Source: Mustela lutreola (Eukaryota; Chordata; Mammalia; Carnivora; Mustelidae). Taken from it: a stretch of DNA of 64,000 nt. Where the stretch lies: assembly GCF_030435805.1 (NCBI RefSeq), contig NC_081293.1, forward strand, positions 190,515,546 to 190,579,545, given 5' to 3'. Positions 12,718-24,347 of this stretch are shown in pieces (the stretch's first letter is position 1; each line of letters begins with the position of its first letter). A model generated the notes under the pieces. That model made no database searches. It had not been told where the DNA came from and was given only the letters and a program-made list of their open reading frames with translations. Made by a program: the position numbers and the translations under genes.

Positions 12718-12897
12718 TTTTTTTTTTAATTTATTTTGGTGGGGGGGACATGAGTCGGAGAGACAGGGAGAGGGAGAGAGAACCTCAAGCAGACTCCCCG
12801 CTGAGCGAGGACCCTGATGCAGGGTTCCATCCCAGGACCCTGAGGTCATGACCTGAGCTGAGACCAAGTTAACTGATTCCACCACCCAGGTGCCCTG
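12718..12897 (-). mobile_element. CAN-SINE, older copy
   Basis: Antisense and diverged from T-run to 'ccacccaggtgccc'. Flanked by a short repeat of 'agagggt' on both sides, probably the target-site duplication. Confidence 0.8.
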
Positions 12898-12899
12898 AG

Positions 12900-12900
12900 A

Positions 12901-12933
<33 letters not shown>

Positions 12934-14391
12934 AATTTAATATCCCAGATCACTGGCTTCCAAACTTTCTAGAAAACGATTCCTCTTGCCAATGTTAGAA
13001 AGCTATGAGAACTTGTGATTTTCATCTCAGCTGATGACTAAGAGAGAGATAAAGGGAGGTAAATCCTGCCATAAATTCTGTCATATGTAAATTGAACTGG
13101 CAATTTACCACTGACGTGACAGAAGTCAACTCACTAAGGACTCCTTCTGTGCCAAACTGTATTCCAAGAATTTTTTTTGTGGCCGGATCTATTGACTCCT
13201 ATGAAATCACTCTATTATCTTCATCTCAAGCTAGGTAAACTGAGTCTGAAGTCCGAGCACTAGGTAGTTCCAGCCCTGGGCCTTGTCAGGAAAATGTAAC
13301 CAAAAATCAGAACTCTTCTCAACACAGGAAACCTCTCCCTGGAAGTAAAAAAGAAAGAAAGCAGTCTTATTATTGAATAAGCATTAAATCAGAATGTGAT
13401 ATATATACATCTCAGGCATTTGGTTAGGTTGGTGCAAAGACAGGCAGAAATCCCAGCCTTTTGTATAGGCCATCAGACACAACCCATTACACACACATTC
13501 TCGAGATAAGGGACAACCGATCCTCAAAGCAGAGGCTGAAGAGGACATTCCAGAGTCCCTTGCTAACTGGGGGTCCCTTCCAGGTTTACCCGGAGGGCAA
13601 GTCAGCTTGCCCTATCTTTTTGGCAGGGCATAATTTTACATCTTAGTGTGAGTCATGCACTCTAAATTAGGTTAGGCTCATTTTGTTGTTCAAAATGTGA
13701 TTGTTCAAAATGTGTTGTTCAAAATACAATCTCTTTGTATTTCAAAGAGATTCATTGCAGGTCCCGGAGAAAAACATTTCTGGGTGACTTACATATATTT
13801 CAAAGAAAGAGAAAACTTAAAATTACAAGTTTGCTAACGTAAATGTTCTAAGAAAATGGACAGGAGGTAAGTCTCTTCCCTTATTTCCAACAGGGATAAT
13901 TAAGTCTCTTATGTTTGTTAGTTGACCTTACAGAGGAGAACACGGGAATCCGAAATGTGAGCTCACTGTGTGCTGCCCAGGAAGGCCTCGGAGCGGTCTC
14001 TGTGCGTGTGTGAGGCACACGGGGAGGGCGGTCTTCACTCAATCTAGCCGCCTGCTCGCTTGCACTGAGATGTTTGAATCCCTTGTGAAGATGTGCGGTG
14101 CAGATTCTCGGGAGAGGGTGCAGGCCACGTACCTTCAGTAAGGCACTCCGTGAAGCTGGGGAGTGTGCACCTGTCTGTGTTAGGGCCGTTGGCATGCAGG
14201 AAACAGGAAACCCCATGGGGTTTGAAACTCAGTGAAACAATGAGATAAAATATTGAGCTTCCTGGAAAAGCCCCTTTCTTTTGAGTTTCAGGCCTAGAGT
14301 GTCAGCTACTAATTGTCACCTTAGAGACCCGCATCCTGCTCTTCTGGCCCTGTCCCGCTGCCTTGCCGGAGAAAGCCTGTGGGGCCAGGGA
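12900..14391. other. TRBV1 upstream region, nothing recognised
   Basis: Holds the presumed promoter of the V gene. No textbook V-beta decamer or TATA box was clear. A small repeat of 'ttgttcaaaatgtg' occurs around 13683-13730. Confidence 0.35.
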
Positions 14392-14996
14392 ATGGGACCG
14401 CCATCCATTCTGTGGGTCTGGGTGCTCGTGGCTACCATGAGTACAGGTCAGAGGCCAGGCAGAAAAAGCCAGTCCATGGGTTGGGGGAGGGAAAGAGGGA
14501 CAGAAAGTTTTGCTCCCAGGTCCCAGCCTTGCTAAGAGCCTCGCTGGCATAGCAGCCCTGGAGAAAGCACTCCTTCTGTTCCCAGGAGTCTGCTTCTGGC
14601 ATTGCTCATGCCTCCCCCCACCCCAACTTTGGGGTTTGGCTGCAGCTGATTATTTGTAGGAGTTACTTTATTTGCGGGAACTTTAGCCTGGCCTGACTGT
14701 GTATTTCAGGTGCCACGGCGAGCCTGGTGGAGCAAAGGCCCAGGTGGGTCCCGGTAGCTTGTGGACAGGCTAAAACCCTGCACTGCATCCTGAGGAATTC
14801 CCAGTACCCCTGGATGAGCTGGTACCAACAGGACCTCCAGGGGTCACTACAGGTGCTGGCCACTCTGCGGAGTCCTGGGGATGAGGAGGTTGTGTCCGTT
14901 CCTGGAGCAGATTACCGGGTCAGGCGGGTCAACAGCACAGAGCTGAGGCTGCATGTGGCCAATATGACCCAGGGCCTCTACTGCACCTGCAGTACA
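14392..14996 (+). CDS. TRBV1: T-cell receptor beta V segment, TRBV1 type
   Basis: Germline V segment. Leader exon 14392-14446 encodes [18 protein letters not shown] plus one base; donor GT at 14447. The V exon 14710-14996 follows a 'tatttcag' acceptor and completes the split Gly codon. V-domain landmarks are all present: first Cys (TLHC), conserved Trp (WMSWYQQD), LRL motif and second Cys in the ending LYCTCST. The '[15 protein letters not shown]' core and CTCS end match mouse Trbv1 from memory. Two N-glycosylation sequons (NST, NMT) lie in framework 3, and the usual D-S-A-x-Y-x-C is replaced by MTQGLYC. No stop or frameshift is seen. It is the only plus-strand gene found here, and its place beside MOXD2 and the trypsin-like genes fits the 5' TRB locus. 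The recombination signal is irregular (separate entry). Confidence 0.9.
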
Positions 14997-15039
14997 CACA
15001 GTGAGAGACACCCCCCCCTTGGACGAGTGAACACAAACC
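14997..15039 (+). promoter_or_regulatory. V(D)J recombination signal, 27-bp spacer
   Basis: A perfect heptamer CACAGTG (14997-15003) directly abuts the V coding end. The best nonamer, ACACAAACC (15031-15039), matches the consensus at 8 of 9 positions but lies 27 bp away instead of 23. The spacer contains a run of eight C (15011-15018). At the canonical 23-bp spacing the nonamer would be GTGAACACA, a poor match. Confidence 0.75.
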
Positions 15040-18000
15040 ATCCGGGGCGCCGACCACAGACCCAACCTCCTCCTTCGCCCCGACCCCCCTGCGCTGCCCT
15101 ACATCCCCGGTTGCCTCTTCTCTACAAGTGACTCTTCCTGCAGCTTTCCCATGCCCTTCTGGGAGGGCTCAGCCTGCCCAGCACAGCGATTTAACCACCA
15201 GTTCAACCTCTGAAGGGCTCCGTTGCAGACCTTGCTCTGCCCCTTGGAAGGTTTGGGAAAGACTCCATCTCCCCGAACCCTGGTTTCTGTGCCTGTAAGT
15301 ACAGACAGTAACTCGACCCAGCTCAGAGGCTTGCTATTAGGATCAAACGGCAGGACTCTCCACGGTATGCCCACGTAGCAAACGGATGCTTCTTAATACC
15401 GGCCTCAACGCCCAGAGGGGTGCTGGAAAGAAACCTGGAGAAATCCTGAGGGCTCAGAAAGGAGGAAGAGGGAGTATCTCAGAGTGTAGCCCCTCACTCA
15501 CACCCTAGAATAAACACCCACTTCTTCAATTTGATCCCCATACTTGGTGCTCACCACCACCTAAACGTCTCAGCCCCCCACCCCCATCTCAAGCTGATCT
15601 TTTTAAAAAGTAAGCTCTTCAGAGAGAGCCTGACCTAGAGAGGACCAGGGTCTGGATCCACGGTGAGGGCTCCCCAAACATTGATGCAGCAGCCACGGCT
15701 CAGAACTGGGTCTGCTACCTGAGCAAGGCCATGCGTGGAGTGAGGGTGGAGCAGGGAGGCTCAGCTCCCAGGGAAATGGCCCAGAAGCAGCAGGCAGGTG
15801 CCCAGGGAGAGAAACCCCAATCCAGGGAGGCCGCAGAGATGGGCGGCCAGAAGGCGGCTGTAACGGCTCCACTCTGCTTCTAGCTAGGAGCAGCTCTCTC
15901 CCAGAGCATGTGGACCAGATGAGCAGGTAACTGGGAGCCAGGGGAGAGGGGTGAATGAGAAGTCATTTCGAAGCGCAGTCTCTGATGAGGGTCTGGGGTT
16001 CTGGGTCCCAGAGCGGCAGGCAAGCACACTTCTTCAGGGCTTGCGGAGAGGGAGCAATTTTGTCCACCAGGGGGCGCCATCGGCCCATAGTTCTCCATGA
16101 TCCGCTCAGACAGGGTCTGGCGTGGATGACAGGTGTGCCTTCTCTCACCGCCCCCCTACCTCCACTCAGGTGTTATGGTGAACACCTGCCCAGCTCTAGA
16201 GGACTACAGCAGTCATGGGGAGCAGGTCTAGAGCCTGGCCAGAGTTCTGGAGACAAATGGATACCTGTGTTCTCTCCTCCCTCCGGGAAAGGTACTGCTG
16301 AGAACGCCCTCACCGGGAAATCCTTGGTGCTAGGCCACCGAGAGGCTGTTAAATACAGAGATGGCCGGGCAGAGAGGCCTGGACCACCTGTTCTTAAGAA
16401 ATGCCGAGGTCCACTGCTAGCAGCTCTGGAAACAACTACAGCTGAACGCCCTCACCAGAGCGATGGAAGACACCATTACTCTGATGAACCCCTTGAACTT
16501 CCGTCCCTGGGAGCTCGGTGGACACTACCCAGATGCCGCCCTACCCACTTGGACCATGAACTACGCCTTAATACCACCCCCTAGACCCTTAATTCCTTGG
16601 TGATTAAACTAGTTCCCCTAGATTGGCAGATGTTAAGGGCCCAAACAATGCTTTTGGATTGGATTATGTTATTTAACATAATGTCGTTATCCACATAGGA
16701 AATACTGGTCTCTGTGATGTAGTCTCTTGTCCGCAGGCTGGTGTGAGGGATTCATCCATGCCTCTGGGAAGCATATTTAAAACATATTTAAACTTCACTT
16801 TTTTCATCCAATACTTTCAAGTGCCCTATTAGACAAGCACTACCAAGTTTTTTGAATTTTATTTTTGTTTTTGTTTTCATAGGGAAACAGGTATGTGACA
16901 CCTGAGCGACCTAGCCAGCACTCAAATACAGGAATTCTGCGTCAGACCTGTGACTCTCAGTACGCCATAATGCTGCCTTGTTGAGTAATGAATATATTGT
17001 CACTGCATCGAGGGAGGTGTGACGTGGCAGGCATCGCTGTCCCTTCCAGAAAGGCAGCGCCCTTCATGTTGCAGATGTGGTCAAAGAGGACAAGGACGTC
17101 CACATGTGATGTGGCAACAGGTCAGGTGAGCATCCTGAAAAGACAGTGGCCCCACAGATGCGCCCTAGGGTTCAATAGGTCCAGATGGGAATAGACAGAA
17201 TTATACTAATTGCACCCAGTCCTTTGGAGGGGAAAGTAACATAGGTTATGATTCTGTAAGTTGGATTCTGCTCTGTCGTATCGCCGCAGTTTGGATTCGT
17301 TTTAAGGTCACGGACTTCTAGGGCTGCCAGGTGAGTATCGTTACCTAAGACAGCCATCTCTCTGTTCTCCTTTGTCTTAGTCATCCTCTCAATTAATCAA
17401 TACATGTGTAGAATACCCACTCAGTTTTCAGTATTTTAACAAATATGGTGTGAACTTTCAAGAAATATGAGATGTGTTTTCTCTTTACCCATCTTCTTAC
17501 TTTCCATATTCCTCGGAGAACAGAAAGCAGAAGCTCAAAGTTTCACTTGTAGGATGAGTGTCTTTTTTATAATTCAGATTCCTGAGCCCTGAACAGAAAC
17601 ATAGCCCATATTTAGGGCCCCTACGCTATCATTTCAGGCCCCTGAGCAGGAGAGCCAGCATGGATCTAATGTGAAGGTAGAGGCTTAGACAGAGGTGGGC
17701 TTGGGAAGAGAGAGTTCATAATGGGTTAATAATTAGAGCTTCAGGATCCGTGCAAGTCTTTTGAGTTTAAGCACACATCCATCCATAACACACTAATGAG
17801 GCTTGTTAAGAATAAACTGTATTAACTGGGTTTGGTAGACAATGAATCCCAGCATGGATTAACAATTAGCTAAACTGAGGAGAACCTATAGAATGCCAGA
17901 AAACTTAATAAAGTAATATAATAGCTAAGACTGTGAATTTAAACTTACTTTTCTACTTTTGTTTTTTCTCCTCCTTATATCCAATGAATTGGATTTCTGA

Positions 18001-18500
18001 AATCAGGGAAACACTTCAAAAAGAAAGCAACCTTATCTGGCAATTGCCTATCTAAGTGATACTACAATGTACTTATCTTGCAATTATAGTTTTAGACCTC
18101 TACCCAAATAAATACAATGACATTGCAAAACTTCCTTTATGTATTTTATACCTAAGGGCTTTTCCCATGCAGGCTGGGAAAGGCACAGGTGCCTAACACC
18201 TGAAGAAGGGGAACATATATTGGTAAATTCTATCAGAATGTTCTTTTGCTCTCTATCATTGCTCTTGCTTGGAATATGTTCTTGAGGCAAACGTAGTCTG
18301 CAGTTCAAAGTTGCTATGTATGATATTCTCCAGCTAGACACCTGTGTGGAGAAAATTGTCTTTGCTTGAAATGGTAATATCAAAATATCACTCTTTGTAT
18401 TATTTGTATTTAGTGAATTTGATTTTAAAAAGTACTGTACTAGCAAATAAATGAGGTCGTCAGCAAAAAAAAGGAAAAGAATGTTCTTTGGCTTTCAGAT
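15040..18500. other. Intergenic DNA, no gene recognised
   Basis: A plus-strand open frame at 15955-16584 has no recognisable domain, start context or splice structure. A MIR-tail-like stretch lies near 16885-16980. Otherwise nothing could be supported. Confidence 0.35.
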
Positions 18501-18507
18501 ATAACCT

Positions 18508-18563
18508 GATTGATTGATTGATTGATTGATCTGTGTGTGTGTGTTGTGTGTGTGTGTGTGTGT
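18508..18563. repeat. Simple repeats (TTGA)n and (TG)n
   Basis: Six tandem 'ttga/gatt' units are followed directly by a TG dinucleotide run interrupted once. Confidence 0.95.
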
Positions 18564-18654
18564 CCATGAAAATAGTTTCCATTCTAAATGAATAAAAATA
18601 AACTCAGATGTGAAGAAATGGCAACAGATGAGCAGTAATCCTTTGCAAAGATTA

Positions 18655-18885
18655 AGGGGGATCATCGTATATTGAATGCCTACTATATGCTGAATATTAT
18701 GCTCCATGACTTACACAAATTATCCTATTTACTTCCAACAATCTGGAAGAGTATTATCGGTCCCATTTTAGAGATAAACTAAAACAAGACACGTTAAATT
18801 CCTTAATACCTGAGGACCTACAGCTCATAGCTGTGGAAGTTGGGATTACACACAAAATTAGATCCCAAACCTGCGCTCTTTCAGC
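18655..18885 (+). repeat. MIR SINE remnant
   Basis: Follows MIR order: 'attgaatgcctactatatgc', 'cccattttagagataaact', 'cctacagctcatagctg', then 'aaacctgcgctctttc'. Diverged as expected of an old mammalian element. Confidence 0.65.
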
Positions 18886-19449
18886 GCTGCTAAGCCCAAG
18901 ATCATCCTTCTGTGGCTCTAGAAGTGAGATAAACTCACACTGGAGGGACAGATGGTGGAAATCAGAGTGGGGGAATAGCAGTCACAAGGGAGAGTCAGCT
19001 AAACTGACAGCAAAGCATATTGAAGTGAAGGTGGAAGGGAATTCAGAGCTGGTGGCCAGCAGAGGGGCAGCAGGCCTGCAAGCTATATGGACAGCAGTCA
19101 GCAGCAGGCCTCCTGGGGGTCCACAGCAGCATCTGCGCAGGGTTAGGTAGAGTCTTAGGCTTATAGGAGCTGGGGAATCAGACAAGGTTGTCGAGACAAA
19201 GACAGCATTAATGGAACTGGGATTAAAAGAAGGGGTGGGGGAGAAGAGGGAGCTTCCCTGCAGGAATAGAACAGAAGCCCAGTCTCTAAAATTGGGCTAT
19301 TTGGGTAGAAAAGTATAACAGCAAGTTTGGCTTGGTGACGAGCTAAACTTCTTCTAACCAAGGATAGAACTGGAGCCCCATCTTGGGCTGCTATTGTAGA
19401 TGGGGCACTCGAGATTATAGGTGTGCCAACTAAATGGCTCAAGGTAGGA

Positions 19450-22400
19450 GTCTGGGGCTACAGAGAGCCAGACAAAAGCAAGTTTAGATGTGCATTTTAT
19501 AGCTGAAGCAAATCCTGCATGTGATTTACATTATTTACAATAATCTCTTAAAAACAAACCGACAGTAGACAACAAATCATAGACTGGGCAAGAGAGACAA
19601 TGAGGAACATCAGTTTGATTTTAGTCAGAGTAGTTACCAGAAACCCCAATGTGATATAACGAAGGTACCTAGTACTGCTGAGTTTTCAAAGGACCTGGGA
19701 GCGACGACCTTGGGATTCCTTGCCAGTGTCAGGTCCTAGGCTAGCCTTTCTCATCTCCATCTTTAGCTTCCAGTGGGCAACTCTAGTTGTTATAGCTAAC
19801 GGCGTTAAATCGAGGCTTTTTTAAAACCTTGATTCCCTATTGAACAGAGCTCAATTTATGGTTTCGGATAACCTCCTGTTCTTGAAGTGAATGCACATGA
19901 GAAGAATTACAAAGTCTCATCCATACTGTAGCTGGTATTAATTTCTGCACAAACAGAAGCTCTTTCCTAATCTTCACCTTGCTTTTGTAAGATGCTGGCC
20001 TATCCATTCTCATTTAGTTTTTGGAATCATAGCTTTTCAGCCTGGAGAATAGTGGTTATAGGAGGTGTCCCCATACTTAGTGGAAAAACATGCTCTCTAA
20101 ATCCTAACATGTTATTATGATTTGAGGAAACTGATGAATGACCACCCCCCTCCATTTTTTCCACATGAGTTCTGAACAAATTGAGAGAGACAAAGTAGTA
20201 AGGCAGATGGGAAGGGAAAATTTTGGCCATGTCACTTACTGAGCTGTTAGAGAATATGGCTTAGATACATGGCAACATGGGAGTCCCAAGGCTGCAACTT
20301 AAAATTAGAAAGAAGTCTCCCATCATTCAGCATACTGAGTGGTGGATTCTATCATATTTTCTACTAAAAGCATAAAGTGAAAATAAACAAAGAGGCTGTG
20401 CAGAAGAACCTTACAGGTGTCACATTCCCCACTTAGAGTGGCCTTTGTCCTCTGCTAACGGGCCTCTCAGATTTTAGTTTAACTTGTTTAAGGAAATAGA
20501 TAAATGTCAAGCTATTAAACTCATCTTCCTCTCTTACTGTTAAAATGGAAACAAACAAACGATCTTATCTGGTGATGTTTTGGGGCCCTAAAGCAAATTC
20601 TTTCAGGGGTTCTCTACAAAAATGGGATCCCCAAGAATGAAACTAATAGGAAGTTCAAGTTCTTACTTGATTTATAGAACCAAAAAACACCTGACAGATT
20701 TGGTAATAGTGGACTGATGGGAGTCAACATGTTAAAGTGGTATGGGCTCCTCCCTAGGTCACAAAGCTCAGTTCCTTACATTACCTGATTCAGTGCCCCT
20801 TGAATGAACTGGAACCCAGTACCCTAAGGAATGAACCTTGTTCTAACATTGAATCTCCTTTCCAGCCCGTACAAAGAGGACCTGAGTCTATTTACTTGGT
20901 GACCTGTGCTCTGGGAACAAGAACATAGTTGAATTTTTTTTTTTTTTTTCTGAATTGGTACTAATCTGTGATGTTTGTGGTTGGGGAGGGAAGATTCATA
21001 ATCAGTGCTATCCTCTGATCAGAGTGGGGCTTATGAAAATTGAGGGATAATTGGATTTTTTACCTAAGTCTTCCTTAGAGTAATTCAGTGGGGCTCTGAA
21101 ACCATCTAGAATTTCCTTCCACAGTACCTATGTGCACTGGCAGGCATGGAAGGGGTATATATTTTTTTTCTTCAACTGGTAGAATCACTACAATATCTGT
21201 CAGGCCTGTGAAGTAAGCTTTTGTTGTAGGAAGGGCTAAAAGAGAGTTGATGGAACTTCCCCTTAGTAAATCTAAAACATCAGCACATTGCTGAGGCCAG
21301 TACTGCCAATATGGACTTGAAATACGCTGGGTGATAATTTGTATTATAATTTCATTTGGTTCTTCAGTTGGTCATGTCATAAGAGTGGTGGAGAATGATA
21401 GTGTTTGAATATTGCGTGGTAAACTCCAATTATAGTTGCTGGTCCATATGTGGCTCCTTACTAGAGCAAATAAATGCAGTCTTTCACACTCAGTATGCAA
21501 CTATCCATCTGGAACATGTATTTTTGTACATTGCATTGAGAAGCTCAGAATTAATGAGCTTTCGTTTGTCAGGGACAACAGTATATTTTTACCTCCACAC
21601 TCAGGCAGTCCTCATTGCTCTGTCCCTGAATCTGAATATAGCCTTTAAGGAACTTGACAGTCTCAAAGGGTACCATGTTGATCCGTTGTATTAACAATAT
21701 CATGTTGGTAGGGTGAGATAAAAGGAAGGAGCAAGTTTCCTGGGTGTCTTGGAAAGCCAGATATGTAGTAGTAGGTAGGTGATACAACCAGTGGAACTTA
21801 CTGGTGTATGTTGGATTCCTCTATTAAAATGAATGCCTTGTTATACTGGTGCTCCCTACTATTAAGAATGGTATCTGAAGACCTATACATTTTACAAGAA
21901 ACATATATCTATCTCATTAGGATATCATGCTCTGGACCGTTTAATTGGATCTGTTTCTTAAGCTAAAATTCTGTAGATCCAATGGTTCTAGAAGTATTTT
22001 TTCTGTACTAAATGAAGTTTATGGCAAAGCCTAATAAGAAAGTCAAAATAGCAGTCCCAAAATAATGGTAGCAAAGTCATGCTCCTTTTTCCTCTTTGGG
22101 AAATAGCTTCTGCTTTGCCACTGGGGTCTAGTGGAGACTAAGTGCCTGACTCCAGATCACCCGCTGGCCATGAAACTTGCTCTATCTAGGTGAGGTTACC
22201 TGACTCTTTGTCGTTGACTTGGATATGCTTAGCAACATTCCACACCCAACTTGGAGTGTAAATACAACGGAGGAAAACTAGGCCCTGAAAGTCCAAATAA
22301 GTTGCACTAGCCCTTGCTCTGGGAAATTTTCCTTAAGCCACACTGTGACCTCTTAGAGTTTTTTTTTTATAAATAGTTCAGTGAGGGTAGAAAGACTTCA

Positions 22401-24300
22401 CTGGTTGATGTATTAGGACTGACTGCATGCCGACTACTGTGATAATACGACCCCTCCGAGGGATGCCCTGAAGGAAAGAGAGGAATGAGATTCAGAAATT
22501 CAATTAACACATCTGGTTGTTTTCTTCCCCGAGAGGCTGAGGTTTATGTGAATTTCTTGGGAGTTGTCTCTGGCCTACCTTGACAGGCACTCAGAGGGAG
22601 GAAGAACAGAGGGAAGGAACAGGGATTAGCTGTTTGGAGAAAAATTCTTTGGTAGGATTTTTCAGGGTAGGCTTGGAACAGGAGAATATTATATCCCATA
22701 AGAATTCTCACCAAAATGCTTTCAGTTCTGTAAACTTTAATAAGAGTTCAGGTAAGCAGGTGTGTTCTAAAGTCCTTCATTTTCTCAAGGGTTTTTTAGT
22801 GACTTCATAAACAAATAATGGGACCATATGGAGCATATACAAGGACTTCCTAAAAGTCTCACCTCACTACTACTACTGCTACAGATACAATGTGTCCGTG
22901 TCAGTGACTCAGCCCTGATACAGTCCTGATGTAGTACTATACCCTAGGTACCCTAGTAGTCCCTTTCAGCATGGAAGGAATAGCTATTGTCCTCACTGAG
23001 AATGATAAGTCTAGATTTGGATTTTCCATTTCCTGCTATCTTCCCAGCACCACCATCCTTGAATTAACTGAATGCCTTATATACCCCACAACAGAAGAAT
23101 GTTTCCCAACCAAGGAAGTCACTGTACAGTGATAGTGGTGTGACAGTAGGCTGATGCCTATGGAATTCAATGAACTTGACATAAGCTTCATCACCTAGAA
23201 TCAACTAGCTTATAAGAGACTAGGATAACTTCTGAAATCATAGCTCCATTTTAAGGTGGGGAATATCTCCACAGTATGAGGTGCTCTCTTGCAAAAACCA
23301 TCTGTTTCTCCCATAGCTAAAATGTCAGTTAATAACACGCATAAAGGTGAAGCTCTCACATTTGCCTTAGTAATTCATACACAAAGGGTTGCTTTTGAGC
23401 GCTGCAAGCGAGGCTTTACCAAGAGGTTTTCAAATCCTGGAAAGGACACGATTTACTTCTGGAACTTGCTTCCTGAGAGGAGTTCCCTTGTCCTCTAGCT
23501 AGACTGTAAGTTTTCAACAGTCCACCTATAGTGGCCACAGGCAAAACCCTCTAAAATGCAGTTTGGTTTCTGAGATTTTGATCCTCAGTCACTGTCAGTG
23601 AAAACTCTCTGTTGGGAACTGGAGCTAGCTGCAGGGGTGAGGTGAAAAGAGAGGAAGAAAAATGCAAGAGTAACAGTTGGAGAGAATGGAGTCCCTGTAG
23701 CAGCCAGCGTAATAGAAAGGGCAAGCAGGTGTTGACAATCTGGCCCAGACTCTGTGTTTCATCTGCTGGGTCCTATGCCCCAGTTCACTTTTGTATTAAC
23801 CTCTCACAACTCAAGTCTCTACCCAGAGCCCTGCAGAATGAATGACCGGGATCTATGGCTGGTGCTGAGAGTCATATGGGCAAGGAGAAAATAAGTGTAA
23901 TACTTCTTACAGGTTCCCTCCCAGAAACCTTTTCTTTCACTCATGCTTCTAGTTAGCTCATTCTTTGTCAGGCTGCCTTTTTCCCTTCTGGCATGTGTAA
24001 CTTGCCAAAAGCACATGTTAACTCAACGCAAGTAAATAAGGGTTTTGTCACCTCAAATGGCTTAGTGGCCTTTTTCAATGGGTCAATGATCCCTTTGTTA
24101 GAATACAATCCCTACTACCTAAACTTCAACTGCCTAAGGGGTATGGTATTTGTCATCTTTGTCAAAAGGGGTGGAAGAAGGGTTGTCATGTATAGTCACA
24201 ATATGGGGACGTACAAATCATCCACTCTGTTGAGCAGAAGGGACACAGGCATGCTGGTGCGACCGAGAGCATCTATTTAGGCTTCAGTGTGAGGCTGGAC
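19450..24300 (-). mobile_element. Possible old retrovirus-like internal sequence, decayed
   Basis: A long stretch of uniform AT-rich sequence without host exons, MIR or L1. Read on the minus strand, parts (about 20900-22400 especially) have the wording of old ERV-L-type internal regions, but no LTR pair or protein domain was pinned down. If real, it is an ancient, badly broken fossil. Family, limits and orientation are guesses. Confidence 0.22.
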
Positions 24301-24347
24301 ATAGGGACAGCCTGTGTCACATGATCTAGATTTCCTGCTGTGGCAGC

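Noticed and set aside
15955-16584. 209-codon plus-strand open frame
   Set aside because: No domain, no splice structure and no recognisable composition of a real protein; a chance frame in GC-rich DNA.
18508-18563. TG run as Z-DNA regulatory element of TRBV1
   Set aside because: Ordinary microsatellite 3.5 kb away with nothing linking it to the V gene.
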